64,000 bases of DNA from Paracoccaceae bacterium (GTDB lineage: Bacteria > Pseudomonadota > Alphaproteobacteria > Rhodobacterales > Rhodobacteraceae): assembly GCA_014323785.1 (NCBI GenBank), contig JACONJ010000058.1, positions 1-64,000 of the forward strand, in the 5' to 3' direction. Below are positions 38,252 to 48,107 of the stretch, in pieces (the first letter of the stretch is position 1; every line of letters starts with the position of its first letter). The position numbers were made by a program, and so were the translations under genes. Below the pieces are notes generated by a model. That model was not told the DNA's origin, made no database searches, and saw only the letters and a program-made list of their open reading frames with translations.

Positions 38252-39625
38252 ATGGACGGCACCGTTCTTGTTGCCGATGACGACCGTACAATTCGCACGG
38301 TTCTAACCCAGGCACTCACCCGGGCGGGGTGCAAGGTGCACGCAACCTCCAGCTTAATAACCCTGATGCGGTGGGTTGCAGAGGGCAAGGGCGATATGGT
38401 AATTTCTGATGTGGTCATGCCTGATGGCAACGGTTTGGATACGCTGCCCCGAATCACCGGGCAGCGTCCTGGCCTGCCGGTGATCATCATCTCGGCCCAG
38501 AATACGATCAGGACGGCGATCCAGGCGACCGAAGCCGAGGCCTATGACTATTTGCCAAAGCCTTTTGATCTGCCGGAGCTGATGAAGCGCACGGCTTTGG
38601 CCCTGGATCAAAAGCGGCGGATGCCTGCGGCACTGCCAGCAGGGAGTGCTCTGGCCGGAGAACAGGACGATCTGCCCCTGGTCGGTCGCACTGCATCCAT
38701 GCAGGCACTTTACCGGCTTGTGGCGCGCGTGATGAACACGGATTTGCCAATCCTGATCACTGGCGAAAGCGGCACAGGTAAAAGCCTGATTGCGCGGGCC
38801 ATCCACGATTATTCCGACCGGCGGAGGCTCCCCTTCGTTGTGGCCTCTGCGACAGAGCTTGAGGGTACCGATGCCGCTTCGGTTATTGTGTCGCGGGCCC
38901 GGGGCGGCTCGGTTCTGTTTGATGAGGTGGCCGACTTGGGAGAGGTTGCGCAGGCCAGAATTGTGCGGATGCTGGATGCCATGGTCGATGGTGCGCCGCG
39001 GGTCATGGCCAGCAGCCAGAAGAATCTGATGAAGAAGATGGAGGCAGGCACCTTTCGCCAGGATTTGTTCTACCGGCTTGGCGGTGTCGCGATCCAGGTA
39101 CCGTGCCTGCGCGAAAGAATCGATGACATCCCGCTTCTGGCGACGCATTTCCTGACCCGCGCCGCGCGGGATGGTGCGCCGTCCCGGCGGTTCATGGCGG
39201 AAGCTATGAAACTGATACGGGCCTATTCCTGGCCCGGCAATGTCCGGCAGTTGGAAAATTGCATCCGCCGTCTGACTGTCACCAGCCAGGCCGAGGAGAT
39301 CAGCAGGGCCGAGGTAGAGGCGGTGCTGGGCAGCCAGTCGGCAATCAATTCGCCGTTAGGCGAGCGTGAAGGGGATTTTCTTTCGGCCTCGGTCGCCAGG
39401 CATTTGCAGCACTATTTCGATCTGCATGACAGAGATTTACCGCCACCGGGGCTGTACACCCATATTCTAAGAGATGTGGAACGGCCGCTGATCAAAATCG
39501 CCCTTGAAGCAACGGGCGGAAATCAGACCAAATGTGCCAATATTCTGGGTATCAACCGCAATACGCTTCACAAGAAGATTGCCAGCCTGAATATCAACGT
39601 CGCACGCCGTCGCAAGTTGATGTAA
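38252..39625 (+). CDS. ntrC: Nitrogen response regulator NtrC, GAFTGA-less (sigma-70 type)
   Basis: A 457-aa regulator with receiver domain (DDD near the N-terminus, phospho-Asp in [13 protein letters not shown], Lys in LPKPFDLP), AAA+ domain (Walker A GESGTGKS) and a C-terminal Fis-type helix-turn-helix ([20 protein letters not shown]). Between the Walker A strand and FDEVADLG the GAFTGA sigma-54 contact loop is missing. This is known for Rhodobacter capsulatus NtrC, which activates sigma-70 polymerase. The ATG has AGGAG 9 bases upstream. It lies in the ntrBCYX cluster. Confidence 0.95.
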   Translation: MDGTVLVADDDRTIRTVLTQALTRAGCKVHATSSLITLMRWVAEGKGDMVISDVVMPDGNGLDTLPRITGQRPGLPVIIISAQNTIRTAIQATEAEAYDYLPKPFDLPELMKRTALALDQKRRMPAALPAGSALAGEQDDLPLVGRTASMQALYRLVARVMNTDLPILITGESGTGKSLIARAIHDYSDRRRLPFVVASATELEGTDAASVIVSRARGGSVLFDEVADLGEVAQARIVRMLDAMVDGAPRVMASSQKNLMKKMEAGTFRQDLFYRLGGVAIQVPCLRERIDDIPLLATHFLTRAARDGAPSRRFMAEAMKLIRAYSWPGNVRQLENCIRRLTVTSQAEEISRAEVEAVLGSQSAINSPLGEREGDFLSASVARHLQHYFDLHDRDLPPPGLYTHILRDVERPLIKIALEATGGNQTKCANILGINRNTLHKKIASLNINVARRRKLM

Positions 39626-39673
39626 AATCGCAACAATGCTGTTGCGGATCGGGAACAGCCGTGCGATCAGTCC

Positions 39674-41956
39674 ATGTCTGGGGGCACTTGCATCTGCGGG
39701 GCCCGCATGCAGGGGGAAATGGTGCGGTCTCCGGCCGATAATGTGGTAAAATTCCCATTGAACAGGCTGTTGGCACTTCGGTATCAGCATCGCCTGCGCA
39801 ATGCCGTAACGCTTGGTCTGGTCATCCTGGGGCCAGTCTTGGCTTTGGCAACGTTCCTGATTCTGGGCCCCTTGGCTGAGGTTGCCGCTTCCCCTGCCGT
39901 GCGGCTGATCCTGCTGGCCAATATGGTCTACATCCTTGTAGTCGCTACACTTGTGTCGCGCCAGGTGGTGCGCCAGGTCGTCGCACGCCGGGCGCGTTCA
40001 GCCGGGTCGCGCCTGCACCTGCGCCTGACAGGCATTTTTGCGGTAGTGGCACTTCTGCCCACGGTGCTGGTCGCCGTCTTTGCGACGGTTACAGTGAATA
40101 TGGGGCTAGAGGGCTGGTTTTCGGATCGCGTCTCCTCTGCGCTTGGCAACTCGTTTGATGCGGCGGAAGCATATCAACAAGAACACCGCGATGATCTGGC
40201 TGTTGACGCGACTGCGCTGGCGGCGTTCTTGAATGCGAACCGTCGGACTTCTCCCTTGATGGATGATGGTACCTTGGGCCAATTCCTGCGTCAGGGCCAA
40301 TCGCTGGTGCAGCGTGGGTTGCGGGAAGTCTTCGTGATCGATGGAGGCGGCGAAATCCGAGTGCGCGGCGAGCACAGCTATTTGTTTGATTACGAACACC
40401 CCACGAGGGAAAATCTGGTGCGCGCCGCCAGTGGGGAAGTTGTTCTAATCGAAGATCCTGAAAGCAGCGAACTTCGTGCGCTTATACGCTTAGAACCCTT
40501 TGTCGACCGCTACCTCTATGTCAGTCGAGAGGTTGATGGCCGGATTATCGCCCTACTGGATGAGACCCAGCACACCGTCCAATTGTATCGCCAACTTGAA
40601 GGCGAACGGAGCCGCGTCCTGTTCAATTTTGGCTTAATTTACCTGGGCTTTGCGCTGATCCTAATCTTGGCTGCGATCTGGCTTGGCCTGTGGTTTGCAG
40701 AACGCCTTAGCCGCCCTGTTGGCCGCCTGGCCAGCGCGGCACAGAGGATCGGTCGGGGCGATCTGGATGTGCGCGTGGCTGAAGAACGCGGCGATGATGA
40801 AATTGCGATGCTGGGGCGGGTGTTCAACCGGATGACCCGGCAATTGAAGAGCCAGCGCGACGCCCTGGTGGAACAAAACACCAAAACCGAAAGAAATAGG
40901 CGGTTGTTCGACTCGGTACTAAACTCAGTTACCGCCGGGGTGGTCGGGCTGGATGCACGTGGCCTGATCGACTTTATGAACCAGGCGGCCATGCGACTTT
41001 TGGATTTAGTGGAACAGCATGGTCATGGATTGACCTTGGTACAGACGGTACCGGAATTCGCGGGCCTGATTGAGCATCTGCAAAAACAGGGTGGCAAGAG
41101 CGTGCAACAAGAGATTAATCTGACCCGGCGAGGCAAACCGGGAAGCCTGCTTGTCCGCATTACCCAGCGTCGCAACACTGAGGGTGCACTGGAAGGCTAT
41201 GTGGTGGTCTTTGACGATATTACCGACCTGGTCAGTGCGCAACGCATGGCAGCCTGGGGCGATGTCGCGCGCCGTATTGCGCATGAGATCAAAAACCCGT
41301 TGACGCCAATCCAGCTTTCGGCGGAGCACATACGCCGGAAATTCGGCCCAAAACTGGGCGACAATGCCGAGGCACTGAGTCAGTACACCAATGTTATTAT
41401 ACGACAAACCAATGACTTACAGCGCATTGTTGATGAATTTTCTAAATTCGCGCGGATACCTGAGCCCAAATACCAACAGGAAGATCTTGTCAAACTTTTG
41501 ACCGGGGTGATATCGCTGCAACGCGCAGGCCAACCCGATGTACAGTTCGTCACTGACATTCCGGCGGGACCGGTTACGGCACGGATAGACGCAGCCATGG
41601 TCGGCCAGGCCCTGACCAACCTGATGAAGAACGGCGGCGAAGCCATCGAAAGCCGCATCAAGGGTGGTGTGCCGGAAGGCTTTGCACCGCAATTGCGTGT
41701 TTCGTTGCATACAGGGCCAGAGGATGTGATGATCGAGATCGCCGATAACGGTATCGGCTTGCCCAAAGACCGCGCAAAGCTGTTTGAACCTTATGTGACA
41801 ACGCGCAGTAAGGGCACGGGGCTGGGATTACCCATCGTGAAGAAGATTATCAATGACCATGGCGGCACACTGGATTTGCTGGATGCGCCGCCCTTTGACA
41901 AGGATGGACACCAAGGGGCTGCCGCGCGGATCGCATTGCCGCGGTTGATATTGTAG
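39674..41956 (+). CDS. ntrY: Membrane sensor kinase NtrY
   Basis: A 760-aa sensor kinase. The N-terminal part has two or three membrane helices (GLVILGPVLALATFLILG, LILLANMVYILVVATLV, IFAVVALLPTVLVAVFATV), then a periplasmic sensor region. A further helix (GLIYLGFALILILAAIWLGLW), a HAMP domain and a PAS domain (NSVTAGVVGLDARGLIDFMN) follow. The kinase core has RRIAHEIKNPLTPIQLSAEH, NLMKNGGEAIE and GTGLGLPIVKKI. It pairs with NtrX, encoded 15 bp downstream. The family is linked to nitrogen, redox and envelope control in alphaproteobacteria. Confidence 0.94.
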   Translation: MSGGTCICGARMQGEMVRSPADNVVKFPLNRLLALRYQHRLRNAVTLGLVILGPVLALATFLILGPLAEVAASPAVRLILLANMVYILVVATLVSRQVVRQVVARRARSAGSRLHLRLTGIFAVVALLPTVLVAVFATVTVNMGLEGWFSDRVSSALGNSFDAAEAYQQEHRDDLAVDATALAAFLNANRRTSPLMDDGTLGQFLRQGQSLVQRGLREVFVIDGGGEIRVRGEHSYLFDYEHPTRENLVRAASGEVVLIEDPESSELRALIRLEPFVDRYLYVSREVDGRIIALLDETQHTVQLYRQLEGERSRVLFNFGLIYLGFALILILAAIWLGLWFAERLSRPVGRLASAAQRIGRGDLDVRVAEERGDDEIAMLGRVFNRMTRQLKSQRDALVEQNTKTERNRRLFDSVLNSVTAGVVGLDARGLIDFMNQAAMRLLDLVEQHGHGLTLVQTVPEFAGLIEHLQKQGGKSVQQEINLTRRGKPGSLLVRITQRRNTEGALEGYVVVFDDITDLVSAQRMAAWGDVARRIAHEIKNPLTPIQLSAEHIRRKFGPKLGDNAEALSQYTNVIIRQTNDLQRIVDEFSKFARIPEPKYQQEDLVKLLTGVISLQRAGQPDVQFVTDIPAGPVTARIDAAMVGQALTNLMKNGGEAIESRIKGGVPEGFAPQLRVSLHTGPEDVMIEIADNGIGLPKDRAKLFEPYVTTRSKGTGLGLPIVKKIINDHGGTLDLLDAPPFDKDGHQGAAARIALPRLIL

Positions 41957-41971
41957 GAGGCGAGGAGGCGC

Positions 41972-43366
41972 ATGTCGGATATTCTGGTCGTGGATGATGA
42001 ACGCGACATCCGTGAATTGATTTGCGATATTTTGCGGGACGAGGGGTTTTCAACACGGATGGCAAGCAACTCCAATTCCTGCATGGCCGAGTTGAATGCC
42101 GCACCACCAAGTTTGATGATCCTCGATATCTGGCTGAAAGACAGCAGGATGGACGGGATTGACATCCTCAAACATGTCAAACGTGACAACCCGGATCTGC
42201 CCGTGGTGATCATCTCTGGCCACGGCAGTATCGAGATTGCCGTCGCCGCAATCAGGCAGGGTGCATATGATTTCATTGAGAAGCCTTTCAACGTTGATCA
42301 GTTGATGGTCGTGATTTGCCGTGCCATGGAGACTTCGCGCCTCAGGCGCGAAAATTCGGCCCTGCAGCACCATAATAGCAAAGCGGCTGAGATGATCGGG
42401 CAGGGGGCAGCCTTCAAGGCACTGAAAAGCCAGCTTGAAAAGGTGGCGCAATCAAACGGACGGGTCATGCTAACCGGCCCCGCGGGTTCGGGTAAGGAGA
42501 TCGCCGCACGCTATATTCATGCTGCGTCAAACCGGGCGGATGCGCCCTTTGTCACGGTCAGTTCTGCGGCGGTGCAACCCGATCATATTGAAGAGGTATT
42601 GTTTGGCCGCGAAACCGCGGAGCGCGGTGTGGAGCATGGTTTGCTGGAGCAGGCCCACGGCGGCGTGATCTATTTTGATGAGGTTGCCGATATGCCGCAC
42701 GGCACACAATCGAAGATCCTGCGGACACTGGTGAATAAAAGCTTTACCCGGGTTGGTGGCACGGCAAAGGTGCGTGTCAATCTGCGGGTGTTCTCGTCCA
42801 CTACGCGGAACCTCCGGGCAGAAATCAAAGCAGGGAATTTTCGTGAGGAACTTTATCACCGGCTGAACGTGGTACCGATTGAGGTGCCAAGTCTGGAAGA
42901 TCGGCGAGAGGATATTCCGCTTCTGGCGCGTCATTTCATCGAACAATTCCATGCCAATCAGGGCCTGCCGCTGCGGGATTTGGCAGAGGATGCTGAAGTG
43001 ATTCTGCAAACCATGCGCTGGCCCGGAAATGTCCGCGAATTGCGCAATGTGATCGAGCGGGTGCTGATCCTGGGAGAGGGGACAGACCCCATCGAAGCCT
43101 GCGCCCTGCCGGGGCAAAGCAGGAGACAGGAGGAGGACAACATCGCGTTGTCCACAGGTCTGACGACCTTGCCCCTGCGCGAGGCACGCGAATTGTTCGA
43201 GCGGCATTACCTGATGGCACAGATCAATCGCTTTAGCGGCAATATCTCCAGAACCGCGGGTTTTGTGGGAATAGAGCGCAGTACCCTGCATCGTAAGTTG
43301 AGATCGCTGGGTGTTGTTACAACGAACAGGTCGGGCGTACGGATGGACCGGTTCAAAGACGGTTAG
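41972..43366 (+). CDS. ntrX: Response regulator NtrX
   Basis: A 464-aa regulator with receiver domain (VVDDERDIRELICDILRDEGF; phospho-Asp in MILDIWLKD; KPFNVDQL), AAA+ domain (Walker A GPAGSGKE, Walker B VIYFDEVADMP) and C-terminal Fis-type HTH (FSGNISRTAGFVGIERSTLHRKL). GAFTGA is absent, as in the neighbouring NtrC, so direct sigma-54 activation is unlikely. A strong GGAGG lies upstream of the start. It is the partner of NtrY. Confidence 0.94.
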   Translation: MSDILVVDDERDIRELICDILRDEGFSTRMASNSNSCMAELNAAPPSLMILDIWLKDSRMDGIDILKHVKRDNPDLPVVIISGHGSIEIAVAAIRQGAYDFIEKPFNVDQLMVVICRAMETSRLRRENSALQHHNSKAAEMIGQGAAFKALKSQLEKVAQSNGRVMLTGPAGSGKEIAARYIHAASNRADAPFVTVSSAAVQPDHIEEVLFGRETAERGVEHGLLEQAHGGVIYFDEVADMPHGTQSKILRTLVNKSFTRVGGTAKVRVNLRVFSSTTRNLRAEIKAGNFREELYHRLNVVPIEVPSLEDRREDIPLLARHFIEQFHANQGLPLRDLAEDAEVILQTMRWPGNVRELRNVIERVLILGEGTDPIEACALPGQSRRQEEDNIALSTGLTTLPLREARELFERHYLMAQINRFSGNISRTAGFVGIERSTLHRKLRSLGVVTTNRSGVRMDRFKDG

Positions 43367-43532
43367 GGTGACAGACTCATTTCACGTTGCGTTGATTCCC
43401 GTAACTGTGGCGACCATGCGGTGCGCGGTGCAGCAGCATCTCGGCATGCCGATGCCCACGGGTTCGATTGACGCCGCGTGTGCAATCTGCCATGCAAAAC
43501 GTCCTGGATTTGACCGCAATGGGTAAAGGCAT

Positions 43533-44909
43533 ATGAAGGTGATTATTTGCGGTGCAGGCCAGGTTGGCTGGCAAATCGCACGCCATCTTTCCGGCGAAAA
43601 CAACGATGTGACCGTGATTGACAATAATGCCGATCTGGTTCGGCGTGCGACCGATACCCTGGATGTAAAGGGCCTGGCAGGGTTTGCCTCGTACCCCGAT
43701 GTGCTTGATCGCGCCGGGGCAGGGGATGCTGATATGATTATCGCTGCCACCTACTCTGATGAGGTGAATATGATCACCTGCCAGGTGGCCCATTCAGTCT
43801 TTGGTGTGACGCGGAAGATCGCACGTCTGCGGGCGCGACCGTATCTGAATGCGATATATTCCGACCTGTATCGCCGCGAGCATTTGCCCATCGACGTGGT
43901 GATCAGCCCGGAACGCGAGGTGGCCGCCGCCGCGCTGCGCCGCTTTGCGTCGCCCGCCACTTTTGACACGGAAGGCTTTCTGGGCGGCGATGTGCAGATG
44001 CTGGGCATCCATTTGGATGAGGATTGCCCAGTGGTGAACACGCCGCTTAGGCAATTGTCTGAGCTATTCTCGACCCTTCGTGCGATAGTTGTGGGCATCC
44101 GGCGGGAAGGCGCACTGTTTGTGCCCGAACCGGGCGATCAGCTTTACGTGGGGGATCAGATTTATGTGTTCACTAATGCCTTGGATTTGTCCCGCACATT
44201 CGAGATTTTTGGTAAGAAGACTGCGCTTCAGGATCGCGTAGTTATCATTGGAGGGGGGAATGTGGGCCTGACAGTTGCGCTGGAATTAGAGAAGGGGCAA
44301 CGCCGGGTGCAGACGAAAATGGTTGAGATATCGCGTGAACAGGCGGAACGCGCTGCCGATGCGCTGGAACGCACCATTGTTTTGAATGGCGACGGGCTGG
44401 ATGTGGAAATTTTGCGTGAAGCCGGGGTGGACCGGGCCGATATGGTTCTGTGCGTCACCGATGATGATAAGACCAACCTTCTGGCCTCGGTCCGGGCCCA
44501 AAATGCCGGGGCGCACAGTTCTGTGGCCCTGGTCAATGACCCGACACTGGTGCCCTTGCTGGGGCCGTTGAACATTGATGCCCATATAAACCCGCGCGCA
44601 ACCACGGTCAGCTCAATTCTGCGCCACATTCGCCACGGCCGGGTGCGCGGCGTATATTCCATTGGGGATGCCGAGGCCGAGGTGATCGAGGCGCAAGTCC
44701 TTTCGACATCGACCATCGCGGGTAAGGCAGTGCGTGATATCGACTTCCCCGAAGGTGCGCTGATCGGCGCGGTGCAAAAGGGCGGCAAGGTGATGCGCCC
44801 CACCGGTTCCACTCGTATTGAAGACGGCGACGTGGTCGTAATCTTCGCCGTGGCGACGGACGTTCCCGCGGTGGAGGCACTCCTGCAAGTCTCGACCAGT
44901 TTTTTCTAA
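43533..44909 (+). CDS. trkA: Trk potassium uptake regulatory protein TrkA
   Basis: A 458-aa cytoplasmic protein with two RCK units: Rossmann motifs ICGAGQVGWQIARHL at the N-terminus and VIIGGGNVGLTVALELE in the second half, each followed by a TrkA-C domain. It binds NAD(H) and ATP and gates the TrkH channel encoded 4 bp downstream. The ntrX-trkA gap of 166 bp has a short frame of no evident meaning. Confidence 0.95.
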   Translation: MKVIICGAGQVGWQIARHLSGENNDVTVIDNNADLVRRATDTLDVKGLAGFASYPDVLDRAGAGDADMIIAATYSDEVNMITCQVAHSVFGVTRKIARLRARPYLNAIYSDLYRREHLPIDVVISPEREVAAAALRRFASPATFDTEGFLGGDVQMLGIHLDEDCPVVNTPLRQLSELFSTLRAIVVGIRREGALFVPEPGDQLYVGDQIYVFTNALDLSRTFEIFGKKTALQDRVVIIGGGNVGLTVALELEKGQRRVQTKMVEISREQAERAADALERTIVLNGDGLDVEILREAGVDRADMVLCVTDDDKTNLLASVRAQNAGAHSSVALVNDPTLVPLLGPLNIDAHINPRATTVSSILRHIRHGRVRGVYSIGDAEAEVIEAQVLSTSTIAGKAVRDIDFPEGALIGAVQKGGKVMRPTGSTRIEDGDVVVIFAVATDVPAVEALLQVSTSFF

Positions 44910-44913
44910 GCAG

Positions 44914-46431
44914 ATGCGCACGTATCTGTCCCGGCTGCCCCTTTTTGTTGTGTTGATGGGTCTTGGCGCACTGGCCATGATGGCCCCGGCTCTCGTGGCG
45001 ACGGCCTTGGACGATCATTTAACCGGCCGGGTCTTCTTCTATGCCTCGCTTCTGTTTTTGATTCTAACAATACTGATTGGCTTTGCCTGCCAGACCTTGC
45101 TGCCTGTAACCTCTCCCCGTGCGCATCTCGCCGGGCTTTTGGTGGCCTATATCGCTCTGCCAGTGATGCTGGCCTTCCCTTTGGCCGAGGCGGTTGGCAA
45201 CACACGCTACATCAACGCCTATCTTGATATGATCTCTGCCCTGACGACAACGGGGGCGAGTCTGTTTGATCCTGATCGTCTGGCACCAGGGGTGCATCTG
45301 TGGCGCGGTCTGGTTGGCTGGCTTGGTGGGTTCCTGATTTGGGTGACGGCGGTGGCGGTTCTGGCTCCGTTGAACCTGGGCGGGTATGAGGTAACATCTG
45401 AGGCTCGGGTTAGCGGGCGGGTCATGGTTTCCACCGGGCAAATGCAGGCTGCCACGCCAGCCGAACGGATTCGCCGCCACGCTACCCGTCTGGCCCCGAT
45501 CTACATGATACTGACCTTCATCCTGTGGCTGGGCCTGATCCTGTCGGGGGAGGCACCGCTGGCTGGCTTAATCCACGCCATGTCAACCCTCTCAACCTCG
45601 GGCATCAGCCCGCTTGGCGGGATCGAGGGGGGGGGCGGGGGCTTTGCGGGGGAAGTGGTTATCTTCCTGTTTTTCCTGTTCGCCCTGTCGCGCCGTACCT
45701 TTACCTCTGGCTGTTCAATGGAAACGCCGCGATACTTGGCCCGTGATCGGGAAATACGGCTTGCTGTGCTTGCGGTGGTGGGGCTGTCGGTGCTGCTGTT
45801 TTCCCGGCACTGGCTGGGGGTGCTGGAGGGTGGTGAGACGGCCAGTCCGCAAGGTGCACCGGCCGCGCTGTGGGGAAGCGTGTTTACCGTGCTGTCCTTC
45901 CTGACGACCACCGGCTTCGTCTCGGACAGTTGGGCTGATGCGCACGCTTGGTCCGGGCTGCCGACGCCAGGGCTTCTGCTGATGGGCCTGGTGTTGACGG
46001 GCGGCGGAGTGGCCACCACGGCGGGCGGGATCAAACTCTTGCGGGTCTATGCGCTTTACAAGCACGGTACCCGGGAAATGGGCCGCCTGATCCACCCCAA
46101 TTCTGTTGCCGGAGCCGGACGGCTGGGCCGCCGAATCCGCCGGGAGGGGGCCTATATCGCCTGGATTTTCTTCATGCTGTTCATCCTTGCCATGGCGGTT
46201 GTGATGGTCGCACTTGCATTGACCGGGCTGTCATTCCAATCCTCGCTGGTTCTGGCGATCTCAGCACTGACAACCACCGGACCTTTGGCCGAAATGGTCG
46301 CCGAGACGCCGATTTCCTATATCAGATTAACCGATACCGCCAAGCTGATCCTGGCGGGTGCGATGATTGTGGGGCGGTTAGAAACGCTGGTGCTTCTGGC
46401 GTTGATCAATCCAGGATACTGGCGTGCGTGA
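44914..46431 (+). CDS. trkH: Trk potassium channel subunit TrkH
   Basis: A 505-aa membrane protein with four M1-P-M2 repeats. The pore loops are recognisable: LTTTGASLF, LSTSGISPL, LTTTGFVSD and LTTTGPLAE, each placing a selectivity-filter Gly between helices. It forms the K+ conducting dimer bound by TrkA rings. It starts 4 bp after trkA, so expression should be coupled. Confidence 0.95.
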   Translation: MRTYLSRLPLFVVLMGLGALAMMAPALVATALDDHLTGRVFFYASLLFLILTILIGFACQTLLPVTSPRAHLAGLLVAYIALPVMLAFPLAEAVGNTRYINAYLDMISALTTTGASLFDPDRLAPGVHLWRGLVGWLGGFLIWVTAVAVLAPLNLGGYEVTSEARVSGRVMVSTGQMQAATPAERIRRHATRLAPIYMILTFILWLGLILSGEAPLAGLIHAMSTLSTSGISPLGGIEGGGGGFAGEVVIFLFFLFALSRRTFTSGCSMETPRYLARDREIRLAVLAVVGLSVLLFSRHWLGVLEGGETASPQGAPAALWGSVFTVLSFLTTTGFVSDSWADAHAWSGLPTPGLLLMGLVLTGGGVATTAGGIKLLRVYALYKHGTREMGRLIHPNSVAGAGRLGRRIRREGAYIAWIFFMLFILAMAVVMVALALTGLSFQSSLVLAISALTTTGPLAEMVAETPISYIRLTDTAKLILAGAMIVGRLETLVLLALINPGYWRA

Positions 46432-46566
46432 TACTTGTGCAACATCGCGACCCTGATACCCTGGAATCGGGGTGGAAATTAGCGGAATGTCACCCCATAC
46501 TTCAATTCGTCCGCCCCCGAACTATCCGTTCACAGAGGCGGCAGTAACTATAAGGCGCGTTTCTTC

Positions 46567-46800
46567 ATGGCCGAAAACAGGCAAAACCTACAGGACGCCT
46601 TTCTAAACAATGTCCGTAAAACAAAGGTTCCGGTCACGATCTTTTTGATCAATGGAGTCAAATTGCAGGGCGTGATTACCTGGTTCGATAATTTCTGCGT
46701 TCTTTTGTGTCGCGATGGGCAATCGCAGCTTGTCTATAAGCACGCTATTTCCACTGTGATGCCGGCCCAGCCGATCAAACTTTATGATGGGGAAGAGTGA
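46567..46800 (+). CDS. hfq: RNA chaperone Hfq
   Basis: A 77-aa Sm-like protein. Sm1 is present ([35 protein letters not shown]) and Sm2 carries the YKHAIST hallmark. It forms a hexamer that pairs small RNAs with mRNAs. The acidic C-terminal tail is short, as in alphaproteobacteria. The stop overlaps the GTG start of hflX by 4 nt, the same gene order as in E. coli. Confidence 0.97.
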   Translation: MAENRQNLQDAFLNNVRKTKVPVTIFLINGVKLQGVITWFDNFCVLLCRDGQSQLVYKHAISTVMPAQPIKLYDGEE

Positions 46801-48107
46801 GCGGTAAATCACCCACAATCGCTGTCAAGGAACCATCGGTGCGGGCTCTGGTGCTGCATCCCGATATTCAGGCAGGGAGTTCCCGACGCGATGCGCAGTT
46901 TGCTTTGGAGGAAGCCGTGGCACTTGCCGCCGCCATGCCGGGGCTGGACATTGCGGGGGCCGATGTGGTGCGACTGCCCCGGGCGCGGCCAGGTGTCTTT
47001 TTGGGCCCGGGCAAAATCGTAGAACTGGCGGACCTTATCAAGGCCGAAAAGATTGGTCTTGTGCTGGTTGATGGGCCCGTTACGCCGGTTCAGCAGCGCA
47101 ATCTGGAGCGTGAATGGGGCTGCAAATTGCTGGATCGCACAGGTTTGATCCTGGAGATTTTTGCAGAACGCGCCCGCACCCGAGAGGGAAGGCTGCAGGT
47201 GGATCTGGCCGCACTCAGCTACCAGCGTACGCGGCTTGTGCGGGCTTGGAGCCACCTGGAGCGCCAGCGGGGCGGGCTCGGCTTTGTCGGCGGTCCCGGT
47301 GAGACGCAGATCGAGGCAGACCGCCGCGCCATTGATGAGGCGATGACGCGCATTCGCCGGCAATTGGCCAGAGTTGTGAAAACCCGCGATCTGCATCGAA
47401 GGGCGCGCAGAAAGGTACCCTATCCTGTGGTTGCACTGGTGGGCTACACCAATGCGGGCAAATCAACCCTGTTCAACCGCCTGACCGGGGCGGGTGTCAT
47501 GGCGAAAGATATGGTGTTCGCCTCGCTTGATCCAACCATGCGTGCGGTCACGCTGCCCGGTGGGGCCAGGGTGATCCTGTCTGACACGGTGGGGTTCATC
47601 TCGGACCTGCCAGCGCAACTGGTGGCAGCTTTTCGCGCAACGCTGGAAGATGTTCTGGATGCCGACCTGATCCTGCATATCCGTGATATTGCCCATCCCG
47701 AGACGCAGGCGCAGGCTAGGGATGTTTTGACCATTCTCGATGATATGGGGATCGCCGAGGATGCCGCAATCCTTGAGGTTTGGAACAAGGCTGATCAGAT
47801 GGTTGCCGAGAATCGGACCGAACGGGCGGCAATTGCGGCGCGGCGGGATGGGGTGAATCTGATCTCGGCTTTGACGGGGCAGGGGGTCGAAATTTTGCTT
47901 ACCGATATCGCCGCGATTCTGTCACCGCCGAGGCACCGGAATACCCTTGAATTGCAATATACGGAGGGGCGCAAACGGGCGTGGCTTTATGACCAGGGCG
48001 TGGTGGAGCGGGAGGCACAAGACGATGGTGCAACGCGGGTCACCGTGTATTGGACCAAGTGCCAGGAACAGGCATTTCATCGGCTTTGCGTGCAAAGGCC
48101 AGTCTAG
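46797..48107 (+). CDS. hflX: Ribosome-associated GTPase HflX
   Basis: A 436-aa GTPase that splits stalled ribosomes. The HflX N-domain includes [20 protein letters not shown] and [15 protein letters not shown], with the hinge [15 protein letters not shown]. The G domain has [19 protein letters not shown] and NKAD. The GTG start at 46797 overlaps the end of hfq (GTGA), implying translational coupling. The stop shares three bases (CTAG overlap) with the convergent acylase gene. Confidence 0.95.
   Translation: MSGKSPTIAVKEPSVRALVLHPDIQAGSSRRDAQFALEEAVALAAAMPGLDIAGADVVRLPRARPGVFLGPGKIVELADLIKAEKIGLVLVDGPVTPVQQRNLEREWGCKLLDRTGLILEIFAERARTREGRLQVDLAALSYQRTRLVRAWSHLERQRGGLGFVGGPGETQIEADRRAIDEAMTRIRRQLARVVKTRDLHRRARRKVPYPVVALVGYTNAGKSTLFNRLTGAGVMAKDMVFASLDPTMRAVTLPGGARVILSDTVGFISDLPAQLVAAFRATLEDVLDADLILHIRDIAHPETQAQARDVLTILDDMGIAEDAAILEVWNKADQMVAENRTERAAIAARRDGVNLISALTGQGVEILLTDIAAILSPPRHRNTLELQYTEGRKRAWLYDQGVVEREAQDDGATRVTVYWTKCQEQAFHRLCVQRPV

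Noticed and set aside
43367-43532. Short frame ending CAICHAKRPGFDRNG between ntrX and trkA
   Set aside because: No start signal and too short to judge; probably non-coding spacer.
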